Assembly (NCBI RefSeq): GCF_017939745.1
Contig: NZ_JAGKQQ010000001.1
Span: forward strand, 5,642,001-5,706,000
Source of the DNA: Gemmata palustris
GTDB lineage: Bacteria; Planctomycetota; Planctomycetia; Gemmatales; Gemmataceae
Length of the DNA: 64,000 bases
Direction: 5' to 3'
Both the position numbers and the translations under genes were made by a program. Under the pieces are notes generated by a model that saw only the letters and a program-made list of their open reading frames with translations, did no database searches and had not been told where the DNA came from. Shown one piece after another: positions 17,714-26,512 of the stretch. How positions within the stretch are numbered: position 1 is the first letter of the stretch; each line of letters starts with the position of its first letter.

Positions 17714-18871
17714 TCACACCTTCCACACGAACACGGCTCCGTCCGCCCCGCGGATCTGGGCGCGCCCGTCGGTCGTGAACGCGATGGCGTTCGGCTTCGT
17801 GCCCTTTTGCGGCCACGTGCGGAGCAGTTTCCCGCTCGTCACGTCCCACAACTTCACCGCGCCGTCCTCGCCGCCGGACAGCGCGCGCGAACCATCGGGC
17901 ACGAACGCCACGCACGTCACCCAGCCCGCGTGCCCCGGTAAGCGCCGGAGTTCCTTGCCCGTGCGTGCATCGAACAGGCGCAACTTGCCATCGTAAAGTG
18001 AGCCGCCGAGCACGCGCGACTGGTCCGGCGACACTGCGAGCACGCCGTTCGTCTGGTCGCGGAACCGATCCGCGACCGACGGCACCGGTACCTCCACGAA
18101 CTCCTCGGCCAGCGGTAGATCCTGATCGCGCAGCGTCGCGTGCAGCGCGTCGAGGCGCGTCATCACTCCCACCAGGGCGCTCGCGGCGTCCTCCTGTGCC
18201 CGCCCGATGCGCTCCAACTGCGAGAACGCGAGCCCCTGGAAGAGCCGCGGGTCGTCTTCCACCGCGCGGCGAAAGTAGTACCGCACCGCGACCGCCAGCA
18301 GCGGGTCCGCGTTCGGGTCCGCCGCCGGGCGGAGCACCAGGAACGCCGCGAGCGTACCGAACCCACGGGCGCGGAGTTCGGCCCCAATTTCATCGGCCAG
18401 CGCCCACTGCCCGCGCACGAGTGCTGCGGGGTCGCTGAAGTGCGTGAGGTCGCCGAGGCGCGCCGCGAGCGCGTTCGGGTCCGCTTCGCCCCCGAACGCC
18501 CCCGACATGCGCGCCGTGCGCAGTTCGTCCAGGCAGCGCGCGGCGAAGTCGGAATCGCGTGCGGCCCGGCCGTCGAATTGCGCGCTCAGAAGGAACAGGC
18601 GCACCTGCTCGCGGAACGCCCGGTCATCGGCGCGGTCCGCGAGCGCGAGAACCGAGTCGCCCGCGAGCGCGAGTTCCAGCGCGCGCCACGCCCGGTCCGA
18701 CGCGGCGCCGAGGGCGTCCGTGACGCGCCGGCTCTGGTCCGTCAGGCGCTCCGTGAGCACCCGCGCAACGGCGGACACGCCGTCCGAAACCGCGGCGGCA
18801 CCCGCGGCCCGGCACGCGGCCGCGGCCAGTGGGCCGAGCGCCAACAGCGACACGCGCGAAATCAGGTTCAT
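17714..18871 (-). CDS. Exported or anchored protein with C-terminal WD40 repeats
   Basis: The start at 18871 (MNLISRVSLLALGPLAAAA) gives a signal-anchor-like N-terminus. Residues 40-250 form a helical, Ala/Arg-rich region without recognised motifs (RVLTERLTDQSRRVTDALGAA). The last ~120 residues hold two to three WD40 blades: GVLAVSPDQSRVLGGSLYDGKLRLFDARTGKELRRLPGH, VTCVAFVPDGSRALSGGEDGAVKLWDV, PNAIAFTTDGRAQIRG. A full propeller needs about seven blades, so this is a partial array that must pair with another or use the helical part. The role is unknown. It is divergent from the HU gene, 299 bp away. Confidence 0.7.
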   Translation of the reverse strand: MNLISRVSLLALGPLAAAACRAAGAAAVSDGVSAVARVLTERLTDQSRRVTDALGAASDRAWRALELALAGDSVLALADRADDRAFREQVRLFLLSAQFDGRAARDSDFAARCLDELRTARMSGAFGGEADPNALAARLGDLTHFSDPAALVRGQWALADEIGAELRARGFGTLAAFLVLRPAADPNADPLLAVAVRYYFRRAVEDDPRLFQGLAFSQLERIGRAQEDAASALVGVMTRLDALHATLRDQDLPLAEEFVEVPVPSVADRFRDQTNGVLAVSPDQSRVLGGSLYDGKLRLFDARTGKELRRLPGHAGWVTCVAFVPDGSRALSGGEDGAVKLWDVTSGKLLRTWPQKGTKPNAIAFTTDGRAQIRGADGAVFVWKV

Positions 18872-19085
18872 CCGGCGCACTCCGCACAATCCAAATAACC
18901 GGAACAACCGCACGCGCGGTTCCCCCGAATGGTGACGCGGGCCGGGGGCCGGCGGTTCGTGTTCGGCGGGTCCAGGAGTGGCGCGAATAGCGCATGTAGC
19001 GTCGCGGAAGCCTGAAAATCCTGGCGAAAATCGCCCCCGTAAGGGTCCGATGATGGGAAATGCTGGATATTTCTAGGGAATTTGC

Positions 19086-19124
19086 GTTGTCTTGTTGACA
19101 ACACACTGCAAAAGCACTTAGTTT
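19086..19124 (+). promoter_or_regulatory. Candidate promoter of the HU gene
   Basis: A TTGACA hexamer (19095-19100) is followed 18 bp later by TAGTTT (19119-19124), about 45 bp upstream of the HU start codon. It overlaps the inverted pair GTTGTC/GACAAC (19086-19102), a possible operator. The -10 match is weak. Confidence 0.35.
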
Positions 19125-19170
19125 TCAAGCAGTTTCAGATTTTCCCCTCTACCCGTGTTGGAGTGTTGTC

Positions 19171-19521
19171 ATGGCAAAGGCTGCGAAGGCCGCGCCGAAA
19201 AAGGCCGTTGCGAAGAAGGCACTGACGAAGTCGCAACTCGTCGGCCAGCTCGCGGAAAAGACGGAACTGACCAAGAAGCAGATCGAGACCGTGCTGACCG
19301 CGATCGTCGACGCGGTCACGGAGCAGCTCGGTTCGGGCGGGCCGAAGAAGTTCGTGTTCCCCGGTCTGGCCCGCATGTCGCTGACGCAAGTCAAGGCGCG
19401 GCCGGGCGGCGAAGTGAAGAAGAACCCGCTCAACGGCAAGGAGTACACCACGAAGTCGCGCCCCGCGTTCAACAAGGTGAACATCCGCCCGATCAAGGCG
19501 ATCAAGAGCGCCCTCGCGTAA
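19171..19521 (+). CDS. HU-family DNA-binding protein with Lys/Ala-rich N-terminal extension
   Basis: The 116-residue protein has an ~18-residue Lys/Ala tail (MAKAAKAAPKKAVAKKA) and then a complete HU/IHF fold. The helical dimerisation part reads LTKSQLVGQLAEKTELTKKQIETVLTAIVDAVTEQL. The beta-arm region is FVFPGLARMSLTQVKARPG and KNPLNGKEYTTKSRPAFNKVNIRP. HU proteins bend and compact DNA. Basic extensions of this kind resemble histone H1-like tails and are common on planctomycete HU paralogs. Strong A/G-rich upstream sequence and monocistronic layout with its own hairpin fit an abundant nucleoid protein. Confidence 0.92.
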   Translation: MAKAAKAAPKKAVAKKALTKSQLVGQLAEKTELTKKQIETVLTAIVDAVTEQLGSGGPKKFVFPGLARMSLTQVKARPGGEVKKNPLNGKEYTTKSRPAFNKVNIRPIKAIKSALA

Positions 19522-19549
19522 GGCACCGGAGCCCGCGCAACGACCACTC

Positions 19550-19571
19550 ACGCCCGGCGAGAGCCGGGCGT
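19550..19571 (+). terminator. Hairpin after the HU gene
   Basis: ACGCCCGGC (19550-19558) pairs with GCCGGGCGT (19563-19571) across GAGA, 28 bp after the stop. It has only a short T-tract (GTTTG further on). Confidence 0.6.
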
Positions 19572-19598
19572 CGGCGTTTGTACTGCCGGTGCATTCCC

Positions 19599-20510
19599 TT
19601 ACGGCCGCCCGAACTTACCCTTCGGTTGAGGGGCCGGATCGGTGATTTCAAACGAGTCGAGGAACCGGCGGACATTGGCGTTGCCGGGACTCACGAACCG
19701 CCCGCCCGCGACGACGATGTAAAGCCTCCGGTTGGAGATGATGATGCGCCCCACATACGTTCCGTTGTCTTCGTAAAGGTACTCGACCTCGCGCCCCGGG
19801 AACCCGGACACGGCGACTCGCTCGTTCCGCACGACGCGCTTAATATTCCGATCGTTTTTCATCTCCTGCACGGCCTGATCGAGCAGCGCCTCTTCGGTCG
19901 CCGCCCGTTGACCGACCGGGGGAACGGGCACGTAAGAAATCAAATAGACCTCCCCGCGCTTCCAGAGAACCGCTCCCTCGGCCTGCTGGCCCGGCTCCAG
20001 CTTCATTCCCGGAATCGGCGAACCCTTTTTCGCGGGAACGGGTAGATCGACCGCGAAGCCGCCTTCGGGCGATTGGTGCTTGTGCCACTTCTCGCCCGGC
20101 AGGAGCAGGAACCCGCCCCCACAACACGCGCAAGTTCCGAGCAAAAGAACGCCGAAAATGATGACGATCCAGAACAGCGGCCCGCGCCCGGGCGGAGGGG
20201 GTGGGGGCCGGCGGCGCCGACGCGGGCGCGGCTCCTCGTCGTAATCGCGGTCGTATTCACGACGGTCGTCGTGGTTCCGATCGTAATCGGGCTCGTAGTC
20301 GCCACGCGGTTCCCGGCGCCGGGGCTCGCGCGGCGGCTCGCGGTCGAATCGCCGATCGTCCTCGGGGGCCGGCTCGTGCCGGTCGAACTGCGGCGGTTCC
20401 GGGGTCGGAAAGGTGTTGAGGCAACTCGGGCACCGGACGTCGCGCCCGACCCGATCGGCGGTCCCGATCATCCCGGTTCCGCACGTCGGACAGTTGAACT
20501 GGAACGCCAT
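19599..20510 (-). CDS. Zinc-ribbon protein with one membrane span and extracytoplasmic domain
   Basis: The start at 20510 gives MAFQFNCPTCG directly. A zinc ribbon (CPTC...CPSC) is followed by a highly charged Arg/Asp/Pro linker (about residues 40-110, many DRD/RRR runs). One membrane helix follows (LFWIVIIFGVLLLGTCAC, Cys-rich). The ~165-residue C-terminal domain (HQSPEGGFAVDLPVPAKKG, GFPGREVEYLYEDNGTYVGRIIISNRRLYIVVAGG) has the pattern seen in planctomycete membrane proteins with a 'YLxxDNG' beta-rich domain. The function is unknown. It lies 17 bp downstream of the deacetylase-like gene and is likely co-transcribed with it. Confidence 0.7.
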   Translation of the reverse strand: MAFQFNCPTCGTGMIGTADRVGRDVRCPSCLNTFPTPEPPQFDRHEPAPEDDRRFDREPPREPRRREPRGDYEPDYDRNHDDRREYDRDYDEEPRPRRRRRPPPPPPGRGPLFWIVIIFGVLLLGTCACCGGGFLLLPGEKWHKHQSPEGGFAVDLPVPAKKGSPIPGMKLEPGQQAEGAVLWKRGEVYLISYVPVPPVGQRAATEEALLDQAVQEMKNDRNIKRVVRNERVAVSGFPGREVEYLYEDNGTYVGRIIISNRRLYIVVAGGRFVSPGNANVRRFLDSFEITDPAPQPKGKFGRP

Positions 20511-20527
20511 CGTACCCCCGTCGCCGG

Positions 20528-21553
20528 TCAGGTCGCGTCGATCGCTTTCAGCACTTCGGCCGCGCACGCGCCGAGTGTTGTGAGATTGTAACCGCCTTCT
20601 TGTACGATCACAGTCGGCAAACCCAGCTCGCGCACGGCCGCGCCCATCTCCGCGAAGAACTTCGTGGGCAACTTGAATCCCCCGATGGGATCGGATTCGT
20701 GCGCGTCCGCTCCGAAGGCGAATACCAGGAACGCGGGTTTGAACCGGCGGACCACTTCGATCGCGGCGGCGAGCGCCGGCCGGTACTCCTTGACGCCGGT
20801 ACCGGGTGGGAGCGGCACGTTCACATTCGCCCCGAGCCCCGCCCCGGTCCCGGTCTCGTCCGCGAATCCGCTAAAGAACGGGTACAGCCCGGCCGGGTCG
20901 CCGTGGACAGAAACCGTGAGCACGTCCGCGCGCGAGTAAAAGATGTGCTGCGTGCCGTTCCCGTGGTGAACGTCGAGATCGAGCACCGCGACCGGTCCGC
21001 GTTTCGAGAAGCGCTCGGCCGCGACCGCGGCGTTGTTGAAGTAGCAGTAACCGCCGCAGCGATCATGTTCGGCGTGGTGCCCGGGCGGGCGCGTCAGCAC
21101 GTACACATGCCGCTCGACCCCGTCCGCGATCAGGTCCGCGGCGCGCGCGGCCGCGTTCGCGCCACCGAGGGCCACGGCGAACGTGTTCGGCAGGATCGGC
21201 GTGTAGGTGTCGAAGCAGAACTGCCCGCGGAGGGCGCGCGCGCCGGTCGCGCGGGGGTTCGGGCCGAACGGAAACACCGTGGGCCAGAGCTGTTTCGCGG
21301 CCGGGTCGCGTGCGCGCCTTGCCTCCGCGCTCGCCTCGCGCAAGTAAGCGATGTACGCCGCGTGGTGGATCGCGGTGACGCACTCCTCGTTCGGCTTCGG
21401 CGGCTCCTCGAAGCGGAACCCGCCCGCGGCCTCCAGCGCGGCGCGGATCACCTCGAACCGCGCCGGCGCCTCGTAAGAGGGGATGACCGCGCCGCCCTCC
21501 ACTTCACCGGGCGGGACGTGCTCCGCGTGTTTCGGGTTCAGAATCACTCGCAT
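20528..21553 (-). CDS. Histone-deacetylase-like amidohydrolase (HDAC superfamily, AcuC type)
   Basis: The zinc amidohydrolase has the HDAC core: RPPGHHAEHDRCGGYCYFNNAAVAA (tandem active-site His), LDLDVHHGNGTQHIFY (zinc Asp and His), VSVHGDP, FAFGADAHESDPIGGFKL (second zinc Asp) and VIVQEGGYNLTTLG. The length from MRVILNPKH is 341, normal for bacterial class II-like HDACs. These remove acetyl groups from lysines, acetylpolyamines or other amides; the substrate cannot be told here. The leader before the start is A/C-rich with a GGAGG. It probably forms a unit with the downstream zinc-ribbon gene. Confidence 0.9.
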   Translation of the reverse strand: MRVILNPKHAEHVPPGEVEGGAVIPSYEAPARFEVIRAALEAAGGFRFEEPPKPNEECVTAIHHAAYIAYLREASAEARRARDPAAKQLWPTVFPFGPNPRATGARALRGQFCFDTYTPILPNTFAVALGGANAAARAADLIADGVERHVYVLTRPPGHHAEHDRCGGYCYFNNAAVAAERFSKRGPVAVLDLDVHHGNGTQHIFYSRADVLTVSVHGDPAGLYPFFSGFADETGTGAGLGANVNVPLPPGTGVKEYRPALAAAIEVVRRFKPAFLVFAFGADAHESDPIGGFKLPTKFFAEMGAAVRELGLPTVIVQEGGYNLTTLGACAAEVLKAIDAT

Positions 21554-21737
21554 CAACCGCCTCCGGCTCAATTCGTTCCAAGTTCCGTGTTCTGCGTTCC
21601 AAGTTAATCGAAGCCGAGCCAGTAGCCCACTACGTCAATACTCGTTGACTGCCAACGCGGAACCCGAAACTCCGCCGACCGGCGGCGCGGGGCTTCCGTA
21701 TAATGCTCATCAAGCAAAAGGTACACAAGAGGGCATC

Positions 21738-22166
21738 ATGCCGCGGATTCTGATTGCCGACGACAACCCGTCCAACGCGGACCTGTTCGACGCCCACCTC
21801 GACGGCACCGGGTTCGAGACGAAGCTCGTTTACAACGGCGTGGACGCACTCGCCGCGGCGAGCGATTGGAAGCCGGACCTCATCCTCCTCGACGTCATGA
21901 TGCCGAAGATGAGCGGGTTCGAGGTGTGCCGCCGGCTCCGCGCCGACCCCGCGACGCGCGACGTCTCCGTGCTGATGGTCACCGCGCTCGATCAGGCCAA
22001 CGACGTGGAAGCCGCCGTGGACGCGGGCACCGACGACTTCATCACGAAGCCGATCAGCGGGCGCGAGCTGGTGCTCCGCGTGAACGCCATGCTCGCCAGC
22101 CGCCACGAGCCAACGACCACCGACCGCGCGCTCGCGTACATCGGGCGGGTGCAACAGGGCCTTTAG
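21738..22166 (+). CDS. Single-domain response regulator (CheY-like receiver)
   Basis: The 142-residue stand-alone receiver has the full phosphorylation quintet: D8 and D9 (LIADDN), phospho-acceptor D52 (LILLDVMMPKMSGFEVCRRLR), T82 (VLMVTALD) and K104 (DDFITKPISGRELV). The sequence resembles the first receiver of PleD-type proteins. It has no output domain, so it likely acts by protein contact. No histidine kinase lies in the window. The start at 21738 directly precedes MPRILIADD; the upstream extension of the frame overlaps the divergent deacetylase gene and is not coding. Confidence 0.92.
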   Translation: MPRILIADDNPSNADLFDAHLDGTGFETKLVYNGVDALAAASDWKPDLILLDVMMPKMSGFEVCRRLRADPATRDVSVLMVTALDQANDVEAAVDAGTDDFITKPISGRELVLRVNAMLASRHEPTTTDRALAYIGRVQQGL

Positions 22167-22192
22167 ACTCGTTTCGTGATCGTAGCGGGCCT

Positions 22193-22253
22193 GACGAGCC
22201 GCGACCGCAAGGGAGCGGGAGGCGTCACCGCTCCCTTGCGGTCGCGGCTCGTC
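22193..22253. repeat. Palindromic repeat, family A (copy 2)
   Basis: A 26-bp arm (22193-22218, core GAGCCGCGACCGCAAGGGAG) is the inverse of 22228-22253, with a 9-bp loop. It shares the core with the element at 11409-11502. Translated, it produces an artefactual SRDRKGA...LRSRLV extension upstream of the methyltransferase gene. Confidence 0.85.
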
Positions 22254-22376
22254 ACAAGGACTCGGCGAGCGCCCGGCGCACCGACCGGCGAGAAGACGTT
22301 TCGACCAAACTCCGCAACAGTCTCAACTCCAAATGCGTTACCGGCCGGCTCACACCGGCCGTTCGCCAGGACCACC

Positions 22377-23564
22377 ATGTCTGCCAAAGTCATTCTCAAA
22401 GCCAAGCGCGCCCAGCCGTTCTTCGGGCGACACCCGTGGGTGTTCGCGGGCGCGATCGAGCGCGTCGAGGGCGCCCCCGCGGACGGCGACGAAGTCGAAC
22501 TCGTCTCGCATGGGGGGAACTTCGTTGCCCGTGGGCTGTACAACTCGCAATCCAAAATCAACGTGCGCCTCTACTGCTGGGAGGCCGACGTCCCGCTCGA
22601 CCGGGCGTTCTTTCACAGCCGGATCTCGCGCGCGGTCCAGCTCCGCCACGACGTCCTGAAACTCAACGCTCCGGGAGCCGGGTACCGCGTCTGTTTCAGT
22701 GAATCGGACTATCTCTCGGGCATGGTGGTGGACCGTTACGGCGACTGGCTCACGGTGCAGTTCACCGCGCTGGGTCTGGCGAAGCGGCGCGAGATCATTA
22801 TTGACGTGCTGCGCGAACTGCTGAACCCAAAAGGGATCTACCTCCGCACCGAAAAGGGCATCGGCAAACTTGAAGGCGTCGAGCTGCACGACCAACTGCT
22901 CTGGGGCGAACCGCCGCCCGCAGATTTGAGCATCGCGGAAAACGGAATGCGGTTCCTCGTGAACCTCACCGAGGGCCAGAAGACGGGCTACTACCTCGAC
23001 CAGCGCGACAACCGCGCCGCGGTCGCACGACTGTGTAGCGGGAAGCGCGTTCTGGATGCGTTCTGCTACTCCGGCGGGTTCGGGCTGTACGCGGCGAAGG
23101 CCGGCGCGAGCGAAGTCCTCGGTGTGGACGCATCCGAACCGGCGCTGGAACTGGCCCGTCGGAACGCCGCCGCCAACGAACTGAGCAACATCACCTTCGC
23201 CAACGCCGATGTATTTAAGCACCTGAGCGAATTGGTCGCTGCGGGGCGCCAGTTCGACGTGGTGGTTCTCGATCCGCCGAAGTTCGCGCGCAACCGCGCC
23301 GCGGTCCCAGAAGCGCTCAAAGGGTACCGCCGGCTGCACCAACTCGCGATGAAGCTACTCGCGAAAGACGGGCTCCTCGTCTCGTGCTGCTGTACCGGAC
23401 TGATCGCGATGGCGGACCTGGAAGAGTTGCTCGCGCAGGTATCGGTCGAAGCGAGACGTGATCTGCAAATCATCGAGCGCCGCGGACCGGCCGCGGACCA
23501 CCCGGTCGCGGTGACGTGCCGCGAATCCGGGTACCTCAAGTGCCTCATCAGTCGCGTACTGTAG
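22377..23564 (+). CDS. Class I rRNA large-subunit methyltransferase, RlmI/RlmK type (PUA plus SAM domain)
   Basis: The start at 22377 (MSAKVILKAKRAQPFFGRHPWVF) is used because the longer frame runs through repeat DNA. Residues 1-75 form an N-terminal PUA RNA-binding domain (HPWVFAGAIERVEG..GDEVELVSHGGNFVARGLYN). A RlmI-type linker follows, then the Rossmann methyltransferase domain: LTEGQKTGYYLDQRDNR, VLDAFCYSGGFGLYAAKAGASEVLGVDAS and the catalytic-loop LDPPKFARN. The family makes 5-methylcytosine in 23S rRNA using S-adenosylmethionine. The 395-residue length is typical. Which nucleotide is modified cannot be decided from the sequence. Confidence 0.9.
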   Translation: MSAKVILKAKRAQPFFGRHPWVFAGAIERVEGAPADGDEVELVSHGGNFVARGLYNSQSKINVRLYCWEADVPLDRAFFHSRISRAVQLRHDVLKLNAPGAGYRVCFSESDYLSGMVVDRYGDWLTVQFTALGLAKRREIIIDVLRELLNPKGIYLRTEKGIGKLEGVELHDQLLWGEPPPADLSIAENGMRFLVNLTEGQKTGYYLDQRDNRAAVARLCSGKRVLDAFCYSGGFGLYAAKAGASEVLGVDASEPALELARRNAAANELSNITFANADVFKHLSELVAAGRQFDVVVLDPPKFARNRAAVPEALKGYRRLHQLAMKLLAKDGLLVSCCCTGLIAMADLEELLAQVSVEARRDLQIIERRGPAADHPVAVTCRESGYLKCLISRVL

Positions 23565-23576
23565 AAGGATTCAGAA

Positions 23577-23678
23577 AGCGCCACAGATGACGCGGATGAA
23601 CGCGGATCAGAACCGAAGATTGTTTTAATTCAATTCTTCTTATCTGATCGTGTCTTTATCCGCGTCATCTGCGGCGCT
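23577..23678. repeat. Palindromic CAGATGACGCGGAT-type element
   Basis: AGCGCCACAGATGACGCGGA... (23577-23610) pairs with its imperfect inverse at 23644-23678. It lies between convergent genes. CAGAT..GCGGAT units recur at 57776-57800 and in other bacterial genomes as intergenic repeats. Confidence 0.65.
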
Positions 23679-23698
23679 TCTGCTGCTTTACCACCCGG

Positions 23699-26227
23699 CT
23701 ACTTGTAGCGCTGGCGGAAAACTTCGGCCATGAGGTTGTCGATGGGGCAGAACTGATCGGTGAGAATGACGCCCGGTTCACGGTCGGTGTACGGCTTGAG
23801 GCGCGCGGCCGGCACCTCGATCGTGTACACCGTGTGCAGGTACCGTGCGATCCCCAATTTCGGCGGCGGGCCGTCGTCCTCGTCGGGTTGGAGTCCGGAC
23901 GCGCCGATCGCGACGGATGCCCCCGTCCACTTCATGCGCCGCTCGAACGACGCCTGATTCACGACCGCGTCGCGAACCGCGTCGAGATTGAAGGGTTTGT
24001 CAGAGGCGTAAATTACCAGCACCCGACGGGTCCGGTCCCATGCGGTCCCGGCGGGGGTGCCGGCCGGTTCCGGTTCTTCGGCGGTGAGCAGCACGACGTT
24101 CTCCGCCGGGAACGTTTTGGTCAGGGTCGCCATCGCCGCTTTCCACAGCTTGCCGTAGGCGATCGAGTCGATGATGGTGAGCAGGTACGCGCCCCCCGGC
24201 TTCAGCGACGCCTTCACCGCGTCGTTGTACTCCTTCGTCATCAGGTGCGCCGGCACCGAGAGGTCGTTCACCGCGTCCTGAATGACCAAGTCGTAGGAAC
24301 CGGGTTGCGCCTTCTCCGCCACGAACTGGCGCCCGTCCATGTGAATCGCTTGAAGGCCGGGGTAGTCCTTCAGCCCGAGGTAGTCGCGGGCCACCTGAGT
24401 CACCTTCGGGTCGATCTCCACAACATCCACCCGGGCCTCGGGCATCATTTCTACCGCGTACCGCGGGAACGTGTACCCGCCGCCGCCGATGACCAGCGCT
24501 TTGGGTTCAGCGGCTCCGGTGCGGGCGAGTCGCAGAAACTCCATCTGGGTGTGCTCGTGCCGGTAGTACAGGTACTCGGGGTCGTAAGGGTCGACGCTGG
24601 AGTGAACGAGGTGGTCGAGGGTGAGCTTCAACCGCGGGCTGTCCGGGCTCTCGCGGTTCACCTTGATCGTGTAGTAGTTCGACTCCACCTGCGCCACGAA
24701 CCCCTCGTCCCGGTTGGGGCGCGAGGTGAGGATGAACCCGCCGAAGATCCCGCCGAGAACGATGCTGAACAGGTAGAGCAGCGAACCGGCCCCGGCGGAG
24801 TTGTACGCGATCGTCTTGTCGTCCGCGCGGATCGCGCTCTGGGTGTCCTTCCAGATGTTCACGACGAGGAAGCTGGTACACGCGAGCACGAGGGCCGTAC
24901 AGAGGACCGTGCGGTACATGCCGAGCGTGGAGAGCAGAACGTACCCCGCGGCGAACGTGCCGACGATCGCCCCCGCGGTGCTCCAGGCGTACACGCGCCC
25001 GGCGACTTCGCCGACGTGCGCCACGTTGGGGACCGCGAGCCGGATCACCTGCGGGGACACCAGCCCGAGCATGAACATGGGCAGGAAGAACATGCTGAAC
25101 GTCCAGCCCATCACCTGCGAGATCGGGTCCCAGCCCTCGAACACCTCGTAGCGCGACACGAGGGCCATCGTCACCAACAGGAGGACGGTTACGGCCGCGG
25201 CGACGATCAGCGTGGTCGCGAGAAAGAAGCGCGGGCTGAGTTTGGCCTCGGGCCGCGCCGCGCGGTCGGCGATCTGCCCGCCGGTAAAGTTCCCCAGCGC
25301 GGTACCGGCCAGCATCACCCCGATGATCCCGGTCCAGGTGAACAGCGACACGCCGAGGTACTGCGCGAGCACCCGCGACGCGGTGAGTTCGAGCGTCATC
25401 CCGCAGAAGCTCGCGAGGAAGACGATCAGGTACGCCTGGCGGATGTCGGGGAACGCATGGGGGTTGGAAGAACCTACCCCCGCATCCCTCGCTGAAGGAA
25501 TGGGGGAGAAAGAATCATCGGGCGCGGACGCCGCTTGCACAGCGGATGGGCGCGCCAGCTCCCCCTTCCCTTCAGGGAGGGGGGACGGGGGAGGAGGTTT
25601 CACCACGACCAGCGCCACCACTGCCAATACCAGAAGCGAACCGGCGGAGACCAATATGAGCATGTTGAGAGTGAACGTGGGGATCAGATAGAAGCCAGTG
25701 ACGTAGTTACCGAGAAGGCTGCCCAGCGTGCTGAGTGCGAAGATCAACCCCGCGACGCGCCCAGTGTGAGCCACGTCCGGCAACCCGAGCTTAATTGCGA
25801 GTGGAGTAAGAAGACTGAGAACCAAACTCGCAGGCAAGCACAAAACGGCGGCAAGGATCGGGATTCGCGGCCCGAGCGGGATCGACTTATAAATCTCTGT
25901 GGACACTAGTATTTGCGGGAAAAAGTAGATCCACAATGCCGCGACCGCGCCGACGCCGAGTAGCACCGCGAGCGCCTTCGGGGTCGGGTAACGGTCCGCG
26001 AGTCGGCCGCCGAAGGCGTTCCCCATAGCGATACCGGCAAGGAACACGCCGATGATGGACGTCCATGTTTCCAAACTGGAACCGAAGAACTTGCTAAGCA
26101 AGCGCCCCGCGACCAACTGGAGCACGAGGAGAGCGGCATTCGCAAAAAAGACGACCGCCCCGACACCCACGAGCCGGCCGACCGGCAGTGAGATCGAGGC
26201 GCGGACCGGAGCGGGTGCGCTACTCAT
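23699..26227 (-). CDS. Fused multi-pass membrane / spermidine-synthase-like protein
   Basis: The 842-residue protein has two blocks of membrane helices (about residues 15-215 and 275-510), each beginning with a similar 'FFANAALLVLQLVAGRLL' / 'LASFCGMTLELTASRVLA' helix plus GIIGV.LAG.A.GN.. signature, as in MFS-like spermidine-synthase fusions. The C-terminal ~300 residues form the aminopropyltransferase-type Rossmann domain: ALVIGGGGYTFPRYAVEM, VDVVEIDPKVTQVARDYLGL, IHMDGRQFV, YDLVIQDAVNDLSVPAHLMTKEY. The reaction in these fusions is not established. The linker at about 215-270 is encoded by a palindromic repeat (25472-25595). It is preceded by 285 bp divergent to the Hsp70 gene. Confidence 0.82.
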   Translation of the reverse strand: MSSAPAPVRASISLPVGRLVGVGAVVFFANAALLVLQLVAGRLLSKFFGSSLETWTSIIGVFLAGIAMGNAFGGRLADRYPTPKALAVLLGVGAVAALWIYFFPQILVSTEIYKSIPLGPRIPILAAVLCLPASLVLSLLTPLAIKLGLPDVAHTGRVAGLIFALSTLGSLLGNYVTGFYLIPTFTLNMLILVSAGSLLVLAVVALVVVKPPPPSPLPEGKGELARPSAVQAASAPDDSFSPIPSARDAGVGSSNPHAFPDIRQAYLIVFLASFCGMTLELTASRVLAQYLGVSLFTWTGIIGVMLAGTALGNFTGGQIADRAARPEAKLSPRFFLATTLIVAAAVTVLLLVTMALVSRYEVFEGWDPISQVMGWTFSMFFLPMFMLGLVSPQVIRLAVPNVAHVGEVAGRVYAWSTAGAIVGTFAAGYVLLSTLGMYRTVLCTALVLACTSFLVVNIWKDTQSAIRADDKTIAYNSAGAGSLLYLFSIVLGGIFGGFILTSRPNRDEGFVAQVESNYYTIKVNRESPDSPRLKLTLDHLVHSSVDPYDPEYLYYRHEHTQMEFLRLARTGAAEPKALVIGGGGYTFPRYAVEMMPEARVDVVEIDPKVTQVARDYLGLKDYPGLQAIHMDGRQFVAEKAQPGSYDLVIQDAVNDLSVPAHLMTKEYNDAVKASLKPGGAYLLTIIDSIAYGKLWKAAMATLTKTFPAENVVLLTAEEPEPAGTPAGTAWDRTRRVLVIYASDKPFNLDAVRDAVVNQASFERRMKWTGASVAIGASGLQPDEDDGPPPKLGIARYLHTVYTIEVPAARLKPYTDREPGVILTDQFCPIDNLMAEVFRQRYK
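25472..25595. repeat. G/C-run palindromic repeat inserted in frame
   Basis: CCTACCCCCGCATCCCT...GGGGGAG on the left (25472-25507) is an imperfect inverse of CTCCCCCTTCCCTTCAGGGA.. on the right (25559-25595). On the minus strand it encodes a Pro/Ser/Gly-rich linker ([14 protein letters not shown]..) between two membrane modules of the spermidine-synthase-like fusion. It resembles the element at 4405-4532. Confidence 0.65.
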
Positions 26228-26480
26228 AGGGGTTATTCAAAGTCCGGTAGTGCGGGTGGTATGTTGCACGCAAAGCTACGTTTGGAACCACCGAACGGCC
26301 ATTAGGTTCCGGCGGAACGGTAGAATGTTGGGGTAGTGATTGGTGTTTAGTGGTGTGTTTCGTGTTGTTTCTCGTTGCGGCGCTCCAATGTCGCAGCGCC
26401 TCTCCTGTCGCCCGCCGGCCCCCACGCCGGCGGATGAGCGACCAAAGAATACGAGCGCCCTACCATTCAGCACCAAGTCC

Positions 26481-26512
26481 TAAACACCGAGCACCAAACA
26501 CTGAGGACACCC
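26481..26512 (+). promoter_or_regulatory. A/C-rich 5' leader before the Hsp70-family gene
   Basis: TAAACACCGAGCACCAAACA followed by CTGAGGACACCC abuts the ATG at 26513. The same AACAC-type leader recurs upstream of other starts in this window. It has no SD-like GGAGG but could be an unstructured ribosome landing site. The rest of 26228-26480 shows a GCCGGC..GCCGGCG hairpin near 26412 and no gene. Confidence 0.45.

Noticed and set aside
22176-22376. N-terminal extension of the RlmI-type gene
   Set aside because: SRDRKGAGG..LRSRLV is the translated family A palindrome; the PUA domain begins at 22377.
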